64,000 nt of DNA, from assembly GCA_003508835.1 (NCBI GenBank), contig PUFA01000673.1, positions 52,890 to 116,889 of the forward strand, in the 5' to 3' direction. The stretch comes from Eonycteris spelaea. Lineage: Eukaryota > Chordata > Mammalia > Chiroptera > Pteropodidae. Positions within the stretch are counted from its first letter, which is position 1; every line of letters starts with the position of its first letter. The notes under the pieces are model-generated. The model saw only the letters and a list, made by a program, of their open reading frames with translations, ran no database searches and was not told where the DNA came from. This document shows positions 46,860 through 60,436 of the stretch, piece after piece. Made by a program: the position numbers and the translations under genes.

Positions 46860-47770
46860 ACCCTAGGACTCTTAAATTTATATGCACTTTCTGCTACCTT
46901 GTGCTTTGAAGTTATGTTTCTTTCCTGACTCTTTGTTTATGTCCATAATAATGTTTGCTTTTCTTTGTGTAAGGACTTTATTAAAATCAAATGCATTCTG
47001 GTAATGTAGGTTTTGTATTTTGTTAAACTCTGAATTTTTGTGATTTATGATGCGATGTAAGTTTTCTATGTACTTGCAGAAAGCAGTGTAGAGTTAGTGG
47101 TCTCAGTTTCTTAACTGGCTTGATATAAATGGAAGCCCTATGAAAATATTTTGTATTGGCAGTTTTCTGTCTAAGTACTACAGCTGAACAAACCTAGGTC
47201 AGTGTCAGTCTATCATAGTCACTACTCATGTCTAGTATGTTAGCTGGTACTGAGTAATTCTGCTGGCCACTGCCGGCTGATATTCTTTTTCTGTTCTTCA
47301 ACATGAATTCAGATTATTTGAGTTTAGGATCAGTAGCTGAAAATAACTAATTCTTATACATGTGTATTTTGCTAATAGTAACTAAGAATTTAACTCAGTC
47401 CCTGAGGTATGTGGATGGGAAAGGCAAAGCAAAATAGTCAAAGGAACTGGAGGATCACTGGAGCTTGGTGACACATTGGATGTGGGTGGTAGTTACTTTT
47501 AGAAAGCTACACAGAAAGTAATGCCTGAATCATTTGGCTAACTATCAATATGTGTCATGTTTACAAACAAATAATAGGATAATGGTAAACTTGTAATGAA
47601 TTTTCCACTGCAATATAAACAGGATAAAACTAACTTCAATCATCCCGATCCTGGTCTCTCTGGATGTTTGCTGGTCATTTTTCAAGCATTTTGTTAATAT
47701 CCCTATTGTAGCTTTATGAGAAACTAACTTTGATTAATAGAATTTCTGAATACTTAGAACTAAAATGTAG
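46860..47770. other. unassigned sequence
   Basis: No recognised gene or repeat. Composition is ordinary unique mammalian DNA. Confidence 0.5.
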
Positions 47771-47774
47771 TTCA

Positions 47775-47915
47775 AAAATTATTTTGTCCATCTTTCTGAT
47801 TTATACGGGTGGAAAACTGAGGTAAAGAAACTAATCCAATCTATACATCAAACTGGAGGCAGAATAGAATCCTGACCCACACCTATTGTTTTCCTCTATA
47901 TCACACTATTTGACC
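47775..47915 (+). mobile_element. MIR SINE fragment
   Basis: MIR right half: 'gggtggaaaactgaggtaaagaaac', then 'catcaaactggaggcagaatagaatcctgaccc'. Confidence 0.65.
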
Positions 47916-47919
47916 TAAG

Positions 47920-50040
47920 AATTATTAATAATTTTAAAGCCTTCTTTTTCAGAAACTGAAAATGGGTTATCAGTTAGCCTTGCAAGTATATTTGAGTTGT
48001 GATAGTCACTTGCAAAATTATTTTTAGATGTCACCAGACGTTGCAGGATTAGTTAAAATCATGAATGGGATATGTTAACATTTAGAAACATGGAACAACT
48101 TCTATTTGTACTAAACAGTAATCATAGAGAATTTTCTCCACTGTTAAGATTTATCACATATTAATCTAAGAATTAAAAAAAGGCTATTAAAATAATGGTG
48201 CTTGATTGTAAAGCACTTGGATGTGTTTTTCCTAAGCAGTCTACATAAAAATCCACTAGATACTGCTAAATGAACATCCATAAGACTTCTCATGGGTGAA
48301 ATAAACTGACTTCACTAGCTTGAAGCCTTCATCAGGGGTCATACCAAAGTGCAAAGTGTTCCACACTGTTGTACTTACTACGTTACCCAGACAGCTAATT
48401 GGCTTGTCACCAATTAGAGCAATAATCTTGACTTTCTCTAATGCACTCTCCATATTCTTGTTCTAAATTGCAATTAATACTTTCAAGAATCTGAGTTGAA
48501 CATAAGAAAATAAATCCCCGTAAATCACATTTTATCAGCTTTCAATTCTTGGTTGCCATTGACTGCTTAGTCCTTCCCATTCCTCACAGCTTCCCAGGAC
48601 TGCATTTGAAATAACGGTTGTAGTTGCTTCCTTCTCTGGTTTCACGATTGACTGGTAAGTGGTATATCAGCACATTGTTCTGCTCTACCGTGTTCCCAGT
48701 GAGTGGTACTGAACAATAGAGATACGAAACTGTAATGACCCTGCATCAAAAGTCAGTAAAATATAAATAAGATATAAACTTCTCCATTACATGAAGTTGG
48801 ATACCTATATCCAATTTATTTGTGTCACTTTTGTATGTAGCAGTGATGGAAAATGTTAGCCCTCTGCTTTCCAAACCTACTAAAATACAATTTAAATCTA
48901 AATGCTCTTTGGAGACACACATTTTAATATAAGTATATTCTAGGACTTAAAGTACAGTCACCTTTATATTTATGCAATCTTCTTTCTAAGCACTTCCTAT
49001 CAGAGGAGATTTAAAGCAGATGGAAATTATTCAATGTAGTTTTGAATCGAAAGCTCATAAGCTAGCTGCTCTTCAAACTGCTCAGAACACCTGGGCCACA
49101 GAATAGCTGAACTAGACAGTGCCATTTATAATGAGATCATGGCATCATCTTATTCTAAATGGTATTTTTGTCTTTAGATTGCATAGTGATGTCTGAGCTT
49201 CTCAGTGATTAATTGGTTTTCTCCCTTGACTTTAATTAAACTCACTCTAAGCTTGCAAAACCCCAGGCTACTGCTTAACAGTGAGAAGCTCCAGTGTTTC
49301 TAGCTTTCAATACAAAATGATAAAGAATCAATTGTACTCTTTGATTAACTGAATATGCAACTATTTTACACTTTTAGACAGCAATACTATTACATAATCA
49401 ACAGTATACTAAAAATCACTCGATTGTGATAAAAGGCATTGCTTTTGTAAATCCCCAAGAGGATTTTAGATAATATTTAACTTGCCAAGATGTAATGCAT
49501 ATGTTCACTGACTGGCAATGCGTTATTTATATGTCCAATTGTAAAGGCTCATTATTTACTATTATGATGTTATCTCAATATCATTTACATCATTTGAAAA
49601 AGAATCTAGGCTTTGTTATTTGTTTCATTTAGTGGTATGGCAGAGATCAAGGTCTTAAGCATTCTGGACATAACCAAATTTCATTTATTTACTCAACTCT
49701 TTGTTGGAAGGTCATCTGAATTTACTGAGTCAGTTGCAACTTAACTGGGAAAATTAGTCTTCTGTCTTTTCTGGGATGGATTAGCACTCATTTTAGTATT
49801 ACACCTGTACCTAAGGACTGGAAAATAGAAACACAAATAGAAGTGTATATTCTTATAGCGTGTATCAGAGTTATATAGGGCTGGAAGTCATCCCTATCAG
49901 CAAACACAAATTAAATACTGAATCAGAAAAAAGATGACGGAATAAAAACTTTTCTAAAGTTTTTCTCAACTACTATATAATAAACAGTTGAAACTCTAGA
50001 CTAGCATTTCAGGAATGCAGATTTCCTAGGTATATGTTTT
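47920..50040. other. unassigned sequence
   Basis: About 2.1 kb of apparently unique DNA. A minus frame at 48,256-48,453 (65 aa) reads smoothly ('LIGDKPISCLGNVV' stretch), but I recognise no family and there is no exon or pseudogene context to support it. Confidence 0.45.
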
Positions 50041-50044
50041 CTTA

Positions 50045-50305
50045 ATAATAGGAGTTACTATTTCTGTAGGACTTAATATGCACCAGGCATTCTGCTGGAT
50101 GCTTTACATGTATTAGCTAATTTAATCTTTACATAAACTTTATGAAGTAAAGAATATAATTATCCTCACCATTTAGACACAAAAACTGAAGAACAAAAAT
50201 GGAAAGCAACATATGTAAGGTTACAAAGGTAAAAAGTGTTTGGTCCAGAAAGAAAATCCTGGCAGACTATTGCCAAAATTCCTCTTCTTAACCACCATGT
50301 TTTAG
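50045..50305 (+). mobile_element. MIR SINE, nearly full length
   Basis: Good MIR order: 'taatatgcaccaggcattctgctggatgctttacatgtattagctaattt' region, 'ctttacataaactttatgaag', 'attatcctcaccatttagacacaaaaactgaag', 'gtaaggttacaaagg' and 'cttcttaaccaccatg'. It is the most complete MIR in the window. Confidence 0.85.
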
Positions 50306-50599
50306 TGAGACCCAGAGTTAGCAACTGAACAAATTTCAGTATATTGACTTATGGAGAAGGGTGAAAGATTGCTGCTAAGCTCAATGACCCTGAAGGTTAA
50401 AAAGCTATTCAAAGAACATGATCAGTAATATTTTAATGGCTTAATTAGAATTCAAATAAATGTCCCCATAAGTCTTATAGGCTTAAAACTGTGTTAATAT
50501 TCTCATTATGCACTGTTCTTCCAAGAACATGACTGGGAAGAGGCACCACTGAATCAAAATTAAAGACCAGGTTTGTATTGTCAAAAATTAATTTCAATA

Positions 50600-50860
50600 A
50601 TTTATACACTCAGCAAATACTTATTTGGCTACTTACTATGTATTAAGTATTGAGCTAGGCAGTAGAATGTATTTATCTCATCTGAAGGGAAAACAACCTC
50701 ACACACTAGAAGTTCATGCAAGTTGATACAGGAATCAAAACACAGCATGGGAAATAAAGCAGTTGGTTCCATCAGGGTTATTAAGAGAGACAAGACCTTA
50801 TGGCTGCTTTTAAGAAGCATTAATTCTAAATGAGAAGACAAGGCATGCCTATGAAAAATT
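50600..50860 (-). mobile_element. L2 LINE 3' end, antisense
   Basis: Starts with 'actcagcaaatacttattt', then 'tactatgtattaagtattgagctagg' and 'cacacactagaagttcatgc', which is the reverse of the L2 3' end. It probably continues beyond the hAT element, where 'gagaaggagaggcttgagctggaccttgaaaggtgggtaagatg' (51,140-51,185) resembles further L2. Confidence 0.65.
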
Positions 50861-50984
50861 AACTATTTTGATTTGGTGGAAATATCAAGTATCTATATAG
50901 ACAATAACTACTGTGAAAATCAAAAATAAATTAGAAATCACTATGGACTGGAGAAGAGGCCTTAAATGTTAATTGACATTTAAA

Positions 50985-51108
50985 TCTGAGGATTTATAAA
51001 AATGCATATTCTGATTCAGTATGTCTGAATGGGGGACCAGGATCCTACATTTCTAACAAGATCTCTAATGATGTTGGTTTGTCAATCTATAGATCACATC
51101 TGGAATAG
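50985..51108 (+). mobile_element. MER5B-like hAT fragment
   Basis: Central part of a non-autonomous hAT-Charlie element: 'attctgattcagtatgtctg', 'ggatcctacatttctaacaagatct', then 'gatgttggtttgtc'. Terminal inverted repeats are not preserved. The family assignment is from the diagnostic 'tctgattcagta' and 'catttctaacaag' words. Confidence 0.6.
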
Positions 51109-51199
51109 GGAAGAGCTAAGAAGATTAGTAAAATGTTTACAGAGAAGGAGAGGCTTGAGCTGGACCTTGAAAGGTGGGTAAGATGTGTATAAGTGAAGA

Positions 51200-52510
51200 A
51201 ATAGATAGAGAACAGTGGCAATGACTAAGGAGAAAAATATCAGACTGGATCAAAGAATTTATGTTGCCAAATACTAAGTGACAGTGGTGGAAAATAGGTT
51301 AGGACTAGATCTTGGGGAAGGGAAAACCAGGGAGAATTCATTCCCAGCTTAGGAATTTGAGCCAGAAAAATGGGGAAGAAAGATAAATGACATTTTTTTT
51401 TACATTTTTAAAAAATCTGTAAAATTAACTGCAAAAATTTCTACTTAATTTTAATATCTAGGCCTCAACTTATTCCTTGGGGAACAGTTTGAATTAGCCA
51501 CCTTAAAACATTGAGTTCTTATTTATGGAAATGTATATAATGTAAAACATCCACATACTAATTTTATAAAAAATTAGCAAAATTGATCTATTATTATATT
51601 GTTTTCACAACTATGTTAATTGTCGATGTAGAGATAGTGGTGTATTGAAGATGATTTGAGGAATTAATCTATTTAAAACCCTTCATTTGTTCATTTCTGG
51701 AAATCTCTACAAGCGATTTTGCTTGCTTTACTTGTAGCCTTCAGTTTCAAATGAGACCTTACCTACTGTGGTTGGAATAATTTATTGAGAAGAAATCACA
51801 CAAAGAAAGCTTAGAAAATAAGAAAGATTGACACAAAGATAATATGAATGATTGACTATGTCACCATTCATGAGAAGTTTGCTTGCATCTTGTTCAGAAT
51901 GTTATCGGTGATTAGAAATCAAGAAAAGTCATTGCACATTTTGGTTTATTTCTCCTAAAAATAAAATGGATGAGCTATGTCATGAATATGTCATGAATAT
52001 GATGAAAGTCAGTCAATTTGATATTTTAAAAAGAAATTTACTTTCTCTTTTCAACCATGGTTTTGGCGTTGAAGACATAGCTTTATGGTATTTTTGAAAC
52101 AGATATTGTGCTGTTTATCCATCATTAAAATGGAAAAATTCTACAGATGGTAGTTATTATGTGCCTCTGCGATGTAGAGATAAGTAACATTGTAGAATAT
52201 TGGAATTTTTTTTCTGTATACAATGAATAAATAACGATTTCTCTCACGTGAAGAAGTTTGAGTATCGCAATACATTCTCTTCATCAGAAAAACACAGATT
52301 TTGTTAAAAGTCAATACAAAACACAAACTCCTGTGGCTGTCCTTGGATCCAGATATCAGATCACATCAGCTCTTAAATAAACAAGAATTATCCACTTCAG
52401 ACACTGAACATCCTAGGCAAAGTTAAAAACAAAATTTTTCAATATTACAAAAATGAACAAGTCCTAGCTTTGAAACAATGATAACAATTTTAAAAGAGAA
52501 CTGTTTTTTT
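51200..52510. other. mostly unassigned sequence
   Basis: May include a tail of antisense L2 up to about 51,390. Beyond that nothing is recognised. Confidence 0.4.
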
Positions 52511-52515
52511 ATGAT

Positions 52516-52575
52516 TATATATATACATATATATTATATACATATATATATGTAACATATATAATATATATAAAA
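52516..52575. repeat. TA-rich palindromic microsatellite
   Basis: Alternating TATATA and CATATA blocks with strong self-complementarity. Confidence 0.9.
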
Positions 52576-53157
52576 CTTCCCTCAGAAAATTAATCCAAAT
52601 GATTAGCCTTATAGTACTACATAGCCACTAATGAAAGTAGTAAATCTACATGAAGTTAAACTTCATTAAAGACACAAATTACAACTTCAAAACAGTAGAA
52701 TTCTTGCAGTGCATTTACAGATTTGAATATTGTTATTCAAACTTAAATGTCTGCCTTAATTGCATTGTTTATGTCTTAAATGAAAAAGACACTCTAGAAA
52801 ACATCAAACAGTTGCTATTATAACTCAAAATGAAATTATTTCCTGGAGGAATCTTAATGGAAGCCAGTATCTTGATTTCTGGGGTCCTTATAAGAATTTA
52901 CTTTCATTTTAAAATACTAAAGACTTGTGAAAATTTATTTCCTGCACATAACCAAACTACTAATTGTCATGAAAAATTACAATATTTCCTAGTGAATCGG
53001 GAACAAAATTTAATTTTTTTTGAAATTTAAGTCATTAGCAATAGCTTTCCTTCCCATTAAATAGAATAGCGTGTGTGACAAAAGATGAAAAGTATGATAT
53101 TCTAGCTTTTAGAGACTGGAAAAATATTGATTGTCTTTTTGATGAGCTGCATCAGGA

Positions 53158-53158
<1 letters not shown>
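52576..53158. other. unassigned sequence
   Basis: No gene or repeat recognised. Confidence 0.45.
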
Positions 53159-53215
<57 letters not shown>

Positions 53216-53216
53216 A
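53159..53216. repeat. (TA)n microsatellite
   Basis: About 28 TA units with one GTA interruption, followed by a T-run just upstream of an L1 5' end. Confidence 0.95.
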
Positions 53217-53239
53217 TTTTTTTTTTTTACTACATTCAA

Positions 53240-55905
53240 AGTTCCAGTTAAGATGGCAGAAGTAGGAGATGTTCTGCTCGACTCTTCTCACGAACACATT
53301 ATTAATTACAACTAAACTGCAGAAAAACAATCATTGAGTATCACCTAAGGTCTAGCTGAAATTCTACAACTAAGGATATACAGAAAAAGCCAAATTAAGA
53401 CTGGAAGGAGGAGCAGAGTTGCGAACGAGATGGTCCCACACCAATGTGTAGCAGTTAAAAATCGAAAGGCGTATTCTTGTCTGTAAATGTCTGCCCTGAG
53501 AAGCAAGGAGTCTCAGACTCAGACCAGGCTCTCTAGTTCAGGTTCCAGTATTGAGGAGAAAGTCCCCACAATTTCTAGCTATTGAAAATCAATGGAGACT
53601 GTGGCTGAGCTAGATGGAGAGTGGCTGGACTCTAAAGCATTCCCTTAAAGGGCCTGCATGCAAACACGCTTGCTGACAGACTCACTTGCTCTGAGCTCCA
53701 GCTCTGGGAAGCAGCTCAAAAGGTGCCATGGACATATGGGAAAAGAGATTATTTGTCTGGCTTCAGGGCAAAAGCTAGAGGAAAAAACTTCTCTCAAACA
53801 GATGTGCTAAAAGAAGACAGTATTCCTTGTTGAGCCTCCCTTCACCCAGCATGCACATGCATATCTGAGTAAAATAAGTTTTGGGAAGTCTCTGGCTAAC
53901 ACCATTTGCTCCACCCTGGTGTGATAACTGGAGATCCCATTGACCTAACTTTGTGGGCCAACCCAAGCTACTTCCAGTGGCTTTTCCATACAATTAGTCT
54001 ATCTTGGCTCATGCTATAAACTTTCTTAAGGTCTCTCAAGGTTCACTAACCCCAAGGAAGCATCATCTTGCCTTGTCATGCCCCGTAACATTTGATAAAC
54101 AACCCCCAAGCCCAGCACTAGTAGTTGCTGGCCTCAGTTCACAGCGGAGCCTCTCTCAGAACAGTTTCCCAAACATGGCACAAGTGGAAACCTTCAGCAA
54201 TTCACATTATAGCTTATACCATTTGGCCTCAGGAGGGCAACAGGCAGCAGATGACCTTGGCTTGCACCAGATCTCCTCTGAAAAAGCCCCAAACCAACAG
54301 ACTCGTGGCCAGCATCATGACCACACCAAAACACCACTCAACCACCTCCAAAAAAAAAAAAAAATACACAAAGGGCAGATTGGGCAGGCACCAGAGCCTC
54401 ACTAAAGCAAATCCTGCTCCATGGAGTCAGTCCCTACACAACAACTCCTTAAAATGTAGTCATGACCAGTCCTCAAAAAAAACAATCACCTAATATAAAA
54501 CCCCCTCCCATTGACATGAAAAATAACAAGCAAGATCAGTTGCGATGGTAAGGCACACACAACACCAAAAAGGGACACACCTGAAACACCTGGCTCAGGT
54601 GCCTGGGAGACTGTGCCACTAGTGCCCCCACAGACTACATAAAGTCACTCTACCAAGACAAGGAGGACATAACAAGCTGTAAATAATACATATGAACAAA
54701 CACGCAGAGGCAGCCAAAAGGAGAAAACAAAGAAACATGTTCGAATGAAAGAGCCAAAATAAAATTCCAGGAAAAATAAAACAAAGGAACACGAGCAGTC
54801 TACCAGAAGCAGAATTCAAAAACACCAGTTATAAGATGCCTCAATGATCTTAGTGAGACCTATGAACAAAGAGAAAGAAAATATTAAAAATGAAGATAAA
54901 AAGCATTAAAAAGTTAGAAATGAAAATAAAATAATTGAAATGAAGAATACATTAGAGGGAAATCAACAGTAGATTAGATGAAGTAGGAGGATCAAATCAG
55001 AGATTTGTAAGATCAGGTAGCAGACAACACCCAATTAAACAGCAAAAAAAAAATGAGGTAAGTTTAGGAGGCCTATGGATAACATCAAGCATACCAACAT
55101 TCATATCATAGGGGTACAAGGAGAAGAGAGATGGCAAGAAATTGAAAACCTATTTGAAGAATAATGATGGGAACCTTTCTTAACCTGGCAAAGGAATACA
55201 TAAACAAGCCAAGAAGAGCAGAGAGTTCCAAAAACAAACTGAACTAAATGTTTCATATCAAGGAACCTTATAATTAAAATGCAAAGTTTAAATACAAAGA
55301 CAATTTTAAGAGCAGCAAGGGAAAACAATTAGTTACCTACAAGGGACCTCCTGTAAGACTGTCAGATGGTTTCTCAACAGAAATTTTTGCAGGCCAAGAA
55401 GAGATTGGCACAAAATATTCAAAAATGATAAAAAGCAAAAACCTACAATAAGGATTATTCTACCCAGCAAAGCTATCTTTTAAAATCAAAGGAGAGATAA
55501 AGAGCTTCTCAAGCAAGAAAAAGCTAAAGGATTTATCACTACCAAAACCTGTATTACAAAAAAAAAGGTTGAAAGGACTTCTTTAAGAAGAAAAAAAACA
55601 TATGAATAATAAAATAGTAAAAACTATATATTTGTCACAATTACTTTATCTGTAAATGAATTAAAATGTTCCAATGTTCCAATCAAAAGACATAGGGGGC
55701 TAAACAGATAGAAAATAAGACCCTTTACATCACTGCCTACAAGAGACTGACTTCAGATTGAAGGCACACAGAGACTGAAAGTAAGGGATAAAAGAACATA
55801 TATCATGAAAATGGAAATAAAAAAAAGTTGGGGTAGTAATTACTTATACCAAACAAAATAGACTTTGAAACAAATGTTATAAACATGAGACAAAGAAGGA
55901 TCCAA
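53240..55905 (+). mobile_element. L1, sense, ending in the ORF2 endonuclease
   Basis: The 5' end shows 'ccagttaagatggcagaag' (YY1-like core at 53,249-53,260). The 5'UTR extends to about 54,690. ORF1 runs from about 54,710 to 55,590: a coiled-coil-type A-rich region near 54,850-55,000, then the C-terminal block 'agcagcaagggaaaacaattagttacctacaag' region near 55,310. The ORF1-ORF2 spacer is A-rich. ORF2 endonuclease begins about 55,690 ('tgcctacaagagactgacttc') and stops near 55,905 after 'agacaaagaagg'. There it abuts an antisense L1 3'UTR. No 3'UTR or tail of its own remains. Frames are broken. Confidence 0.78.
53249..53260 (+). promoter_or_regulatory. YY1-like core at L1 5' end
   Basis: 'taagatggcaga' at the first bases of the L1, the best preserved of the L1 5' cores in the window. 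Role inferred from the known position of YY1 sites in L1 promoters. Confidence 0.5.
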
Positions 55906-56936
55906 CAATCATTAGTGGCTGTATCTATGAGTCTGTTTTGCTTTTGTTTGTTCATTTATTTTGTTCTTTAGATCCACATATAAGTGAAATCATGTGGTAT
56001 CTGTCTTTGACTTATTTTCACTCAGCCTAATACCTTCTAGTCCATTTGACGTCATTGCAAGTGGTAAGATTTTATTTTTTATGGTTGAGTAATATTAATT
56101 GCATAATGTATCATTTCTTTATCAATTTTCTATTAATGGGCATGTAGTTTGCTTCTAATCTTGGCTAATATAAATAGTTGCTGCAGTGAACACAAGATTG
56201 CAATATATCTTTCAAATTAGTGTTTTGATTTTCTTTGGATAATACTAGAAGTAAAATTGCTGGCTTATAAGGTAGTTGTATCTTAATTTTTTAAGGAACC
56301 TCCAAACTGTTTTCCAAAGTGGCTGTACCAATTTGCAATCTCACAACACTGCATGGGGGTTTCCATTATTCACATCCTCACCAACACTTGTTTCTTTAAT
56401 TTATTAATGATAGCCATTCTGACAGGTGTGAGGTGGTACCTCATTGTAGTTTTTAATTTGCATTTCTCTGATGATTAGTGACGTTAATGTTGAGCATCTT
56501 TTCATATGTCTGTTGGCTATCAGTATGTACTCTTTTGTGAAATGTCTATTCAGGTCCTCTGTTCATTTTTGAACTTGATTGTTTGGGTTTTTGAGGTTTT
56601 TTTTGGTGTTGAGTTGTATGAGTTTTTCAAAAATTTTAGATATTAATTTCTTATCAGATGCATCATAGGCAAGACTCCTCTCTTATTTATTAAGTTGTCC
56701 TTTTTTTTTTTGGTGATGGTTACCTTTGTTGTTCCAAAACATTTTAGTTTGATGTAGTCTCATTTATTTTTTCTTTTGTTTTCCTTGCCCAAGGATATAT
56801 ATATGAAAAGAAATTTCTGTTAGCAATGTTGGAGAGTTTATGGCCTATGTTTTCTAAGAGTTTTATGGTTTCTGGATTAAGTCTTTAATCCATTTTGAAT
56901 TTATTATTATTTATGATGTAAACAGGGTGGTCCGAT

Positions 56937-56976
56937 TTCATCTATCTATCGATCGATCGATCGATCGATCGATCTA
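56937..56976. repeat. (GATC)n microsatellite
   Basis: Short (CTAT)n leading into about seven GATC units, then 'tctatttt'. The unit is self-complementary and contains CpG at every unit boundary (ATCGATCG). Located inside antisense L1 ORF2. Confidence 0.92.
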
Positions 56977-59900
56977 TTTTATTTAGCATGTATCTGTCCA
57001 GTTTTCCCATTTATTGAAGAGACTGTCTTTACCCCATTTTATATTTTTGCCTTCTTTGTCATAGATTAAATGACATATAAATATAGATTTATTTCTGGGT
57101 TCTTTACTCTGTTCCATTGACCCATGTGTCTGTTTTTATGCCACTTTTGACCACCATAGCCTTGTAGTATAGTTTGATGTCAGGTAGTGTGATACCTCCA
57201 ACCTTTTTTTCCTCAATTTTTCCATGGCTATTTAGGTTTTTCTTGGTTTCATATAAGTTTTTGGATTATTTGTTCTAGTTCTCTAAAAATTTCCATTGGT
57301 ATTTTGATAAGGATTTCATTAAATTTATAGATATCTCTGGGTAGTATCAACATTCTAATGATGTTATTTTTTTTCTATCCATGAATAAGGTATATGCTTC
57401 CATTTATTTGTATCTTCAATTTCTTTCTTCAATGACATACTTTTTCGAGGTCTTTTACCTCCTTGGTTAAATTTATTTCTAGGCATCTTATTGTTTTTTG
57501 ATGTAATTATAAATGAGATTGTTTTCTTAATTTCTCTTTTTGATAGTTAATTATTGGTGTATAAAAGCACAACCAACTTCTGAATATTAATTTTATATCC
57601 TGAATTCATTATCAATTTCTAACAACTTGGTGGTGGAATCTTTCAGGTTCTCTCTATATAGTCATATCATCTGCAAATAATGACTGTTTTACTTCTTTCC
57701 TTTCTATTTTAAATGCCTTTTATTTTTCTTGTCTGATTGCTGTAGCTAGTACTTCCAATACTATATCGAACAGAAGTAGTAAAATGGACATTCTTTTCCT
57801 GTTCCTGATGTTTAAGAAAAATGCTTTTAACTTTTTCCCATTGAGTATGGTGTTACCTGTGGTTTGTCATATACGGCCTTTTTATGTTGAGTGATGTTCC
57901 CTCTATTCCCACCTTCCTGAGAGTTTTTGCCATAAATAGATGCTGGATCTTGTCAAATGTTTTTCTGCATTTATTGATATTATCATATGATTTTTATCTT
58001 TCAATATGCTAATGCGGTGTATCGTATTAATCAATTTGCAGATATTAAACCAACTTTTCCATCCCAGAAATAAACACACTTGATTATGGTGTATGATATT
58101 TTTAATGTATTTCTGAATTCAGTTTTGTAGTTTTGTTGATATTTTTTAAATCTATGTTAATTAGGAATATTGGCCTATAATTTTTTGTAATGTCTTTGTC
58201 TGATTTTTGAATCAGGGTGATGGTGGCCTCATAAGATGAGCTTGGGAGCCCACATTCCTCTTGAATTTTTTGGAATAGTGCGAGAGAGAAGAATAGGTGT
58301 TTAATTCTTCTTTAAATATTTGTAAAATTCGCCTGTGAAGCAATCCATTCCAGGACTTCTATTAGGAATATTTTGATTAAAAATTTAATTTTTTAGTAGT
58401 AATCAGTCTCTTTCAGATTTTCTGTTTCTCCTTGACTCAGTTTTGGAAGATTGTATGTTTTAGAACTTTATCCATTTCCTCCAAATTGTCCATTTTGTTG
58501 GCCTGTAATTTCTCTTAGTATTTTTTTTAACATTTTTTTTGTGTGTTTCTCTGAAGTCATTATCACATCTCTTCTTTAATCTCTGATTTTATTGATTTGG
58601 GTCCTCAGTCTTTTTTTTCTTGATTAGTTTAGTTAAAGATTTATCAATTTTGTTTGTCTTTTCATAGAACCAGCTCTTAGTTTTATTGCTCTTTTGTATT
58701 TTTTTAGACTCTATTTTGTTTATTTCTGCTCCAATCTTTATTATTCTCTTCCTTCTACTCACTTTGGACTTTGTTTGCTCTTTTTATCTGATTCTTTAAG
58801 TGTGAGGTTGGGTAGCTTATTTGAGATTTTTCTTGTTTTTTTGAGGTAGGCCTATATGGTTATGAATTTCCCCCATGACTGCTTTCATTATGTTCCATAG
58901 ATTTTGGGTTATTATGTTTTTATTTGTCTTCAAGGATTCTTTTGATTTCTTCCTTGACCTCATTCCTAACCTATTCACTGCTTAATAGCATGTTATTGAG
59001 CCCCCCCCCCATGTATTTGCATCTTTTCAGTTTTTTTTTTCTTGTCACTAATTTCTTATTTCATACCATAGTGGTCAGAGAAGACACTTGATATATCAGT
59101 CTTTTTAAATTTACTGAGACTTGTTTTGTGGCAAACAGGTGGTTTATCTTAGAAATATTTCATGTGCAGTTGAAAAGAATATATATTCTGCTGTTTGGAA
59201 TAAAATTCTCTAAAAATATCAATTAAATCTGTATTATCTAAGGTGTCATTTAAGTCTGCTGTTTCCTTGTTGATTTTCTGTCTGGAAGATCTGTTCATAG
59301 TGTGTCAATGGGGTGTTAATTTCCCTAGTATGACTGTATTACTGTCCATTCTTTTCCTTTAGTCAGTCAATATTTGTCTTACATATTTAGGTGCTTCTAT
59401 GTTGGTTATAAATGTTTGTTAGAATTATGTCTTCTCGTTTTATTGATCCCTTTATCAATATGTAATGTCCTTCTTTATCTCTTATAACCTTTGTTTGAAA
59501 GAATATTTGCTGATATAATATTTTGTTGCCCTGGCTTTTTTTTTTTCATTTCCATTGCATAAAATATATTTTCCATCCCTTTACTTTCAGTCTGTGTGTA
59601 TCTTTCAATTTTGAAGTGGGTCACTTGTAGACAATACACGTAATAGGTCTTGTTTTCTTATCCATTTTGCTACCCTATGTTTTTCAATTGGAACACTTAA
59701 TCCATTTATATCTGAAGTGACTATTGATAGGTACTTAGTGCCATTTTATTATTCCTATTCTTAACCGTTTTTTCTTCTTTAAGAGGTCTCTTTAGTATTT
59801 CAGGTAATACCGGCTTGGTGGCGATGAACTTTTTTAGCTTTTCCTGTCTGATAAGCTCTCTACCTCACCTTCAATTTTAAATGATAGCCCTTGCTGTTAG

Positions 59901-60431
59901 AGTAATCTTGTTGTAAGATCCTTCTCATCACTTTGAACATTTCATGCCAGTCTATTCTGGCCTATGAAGTTTCTATTGAGAAATCAGTTGACAAGTATTA
60001 TGAGAAGCTCCTTTGTGAGTAACTAGCTGCCTTACTCTTATTGTTCTTAAGATTCTCTCTCTGTCTTTAATCTTTTGCCATTTTTATCACACTGTGTCTT
60101 TGTGTTGTCCTCTTTAGGTTCATCTTTTGGACTCTCTGTGCTTCCTGCACTTGAATGTCTAATTCCTTTGACAGTTAGGGAATTTTCCATCATATTTCTT
60201 CAAATAGGTTCTCACTCTCTTAGGCTCTCTCTATACTCTTCTAGTACTCCTATGATCGTGAGTTATTTATATGTTTTATATTGTCTCTTTTTAAGCTTAC
60301 TATTCTTGTTGGAGTTCCACTGAGATCATCATTCTTCCCCTAAGTTCATTGAAGATTTCTTATAACCAATGTTTTACACTCTGTATCTGGTAGGTTGTTT
60401 GCCTCCATTCATTTAGCTCTTTTTCTGGAGT

Positions 60432-60436
60432 TTTCT

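Noticed and set aside
48256..48453. Smooth 65-residue minus-strand frame
   Set aside because: No recognised family, no poly(A), splice sites or neighbouring exons; expected by chance in 64 kb.
54004..54493. Overlapping frames of 133 and 122 residues on the plus strand
   Set aside because: They fall in the 5'UTR of the plus-strand L1, upstream of ORF1, and run into an A-run. Neither resembles a protein family.
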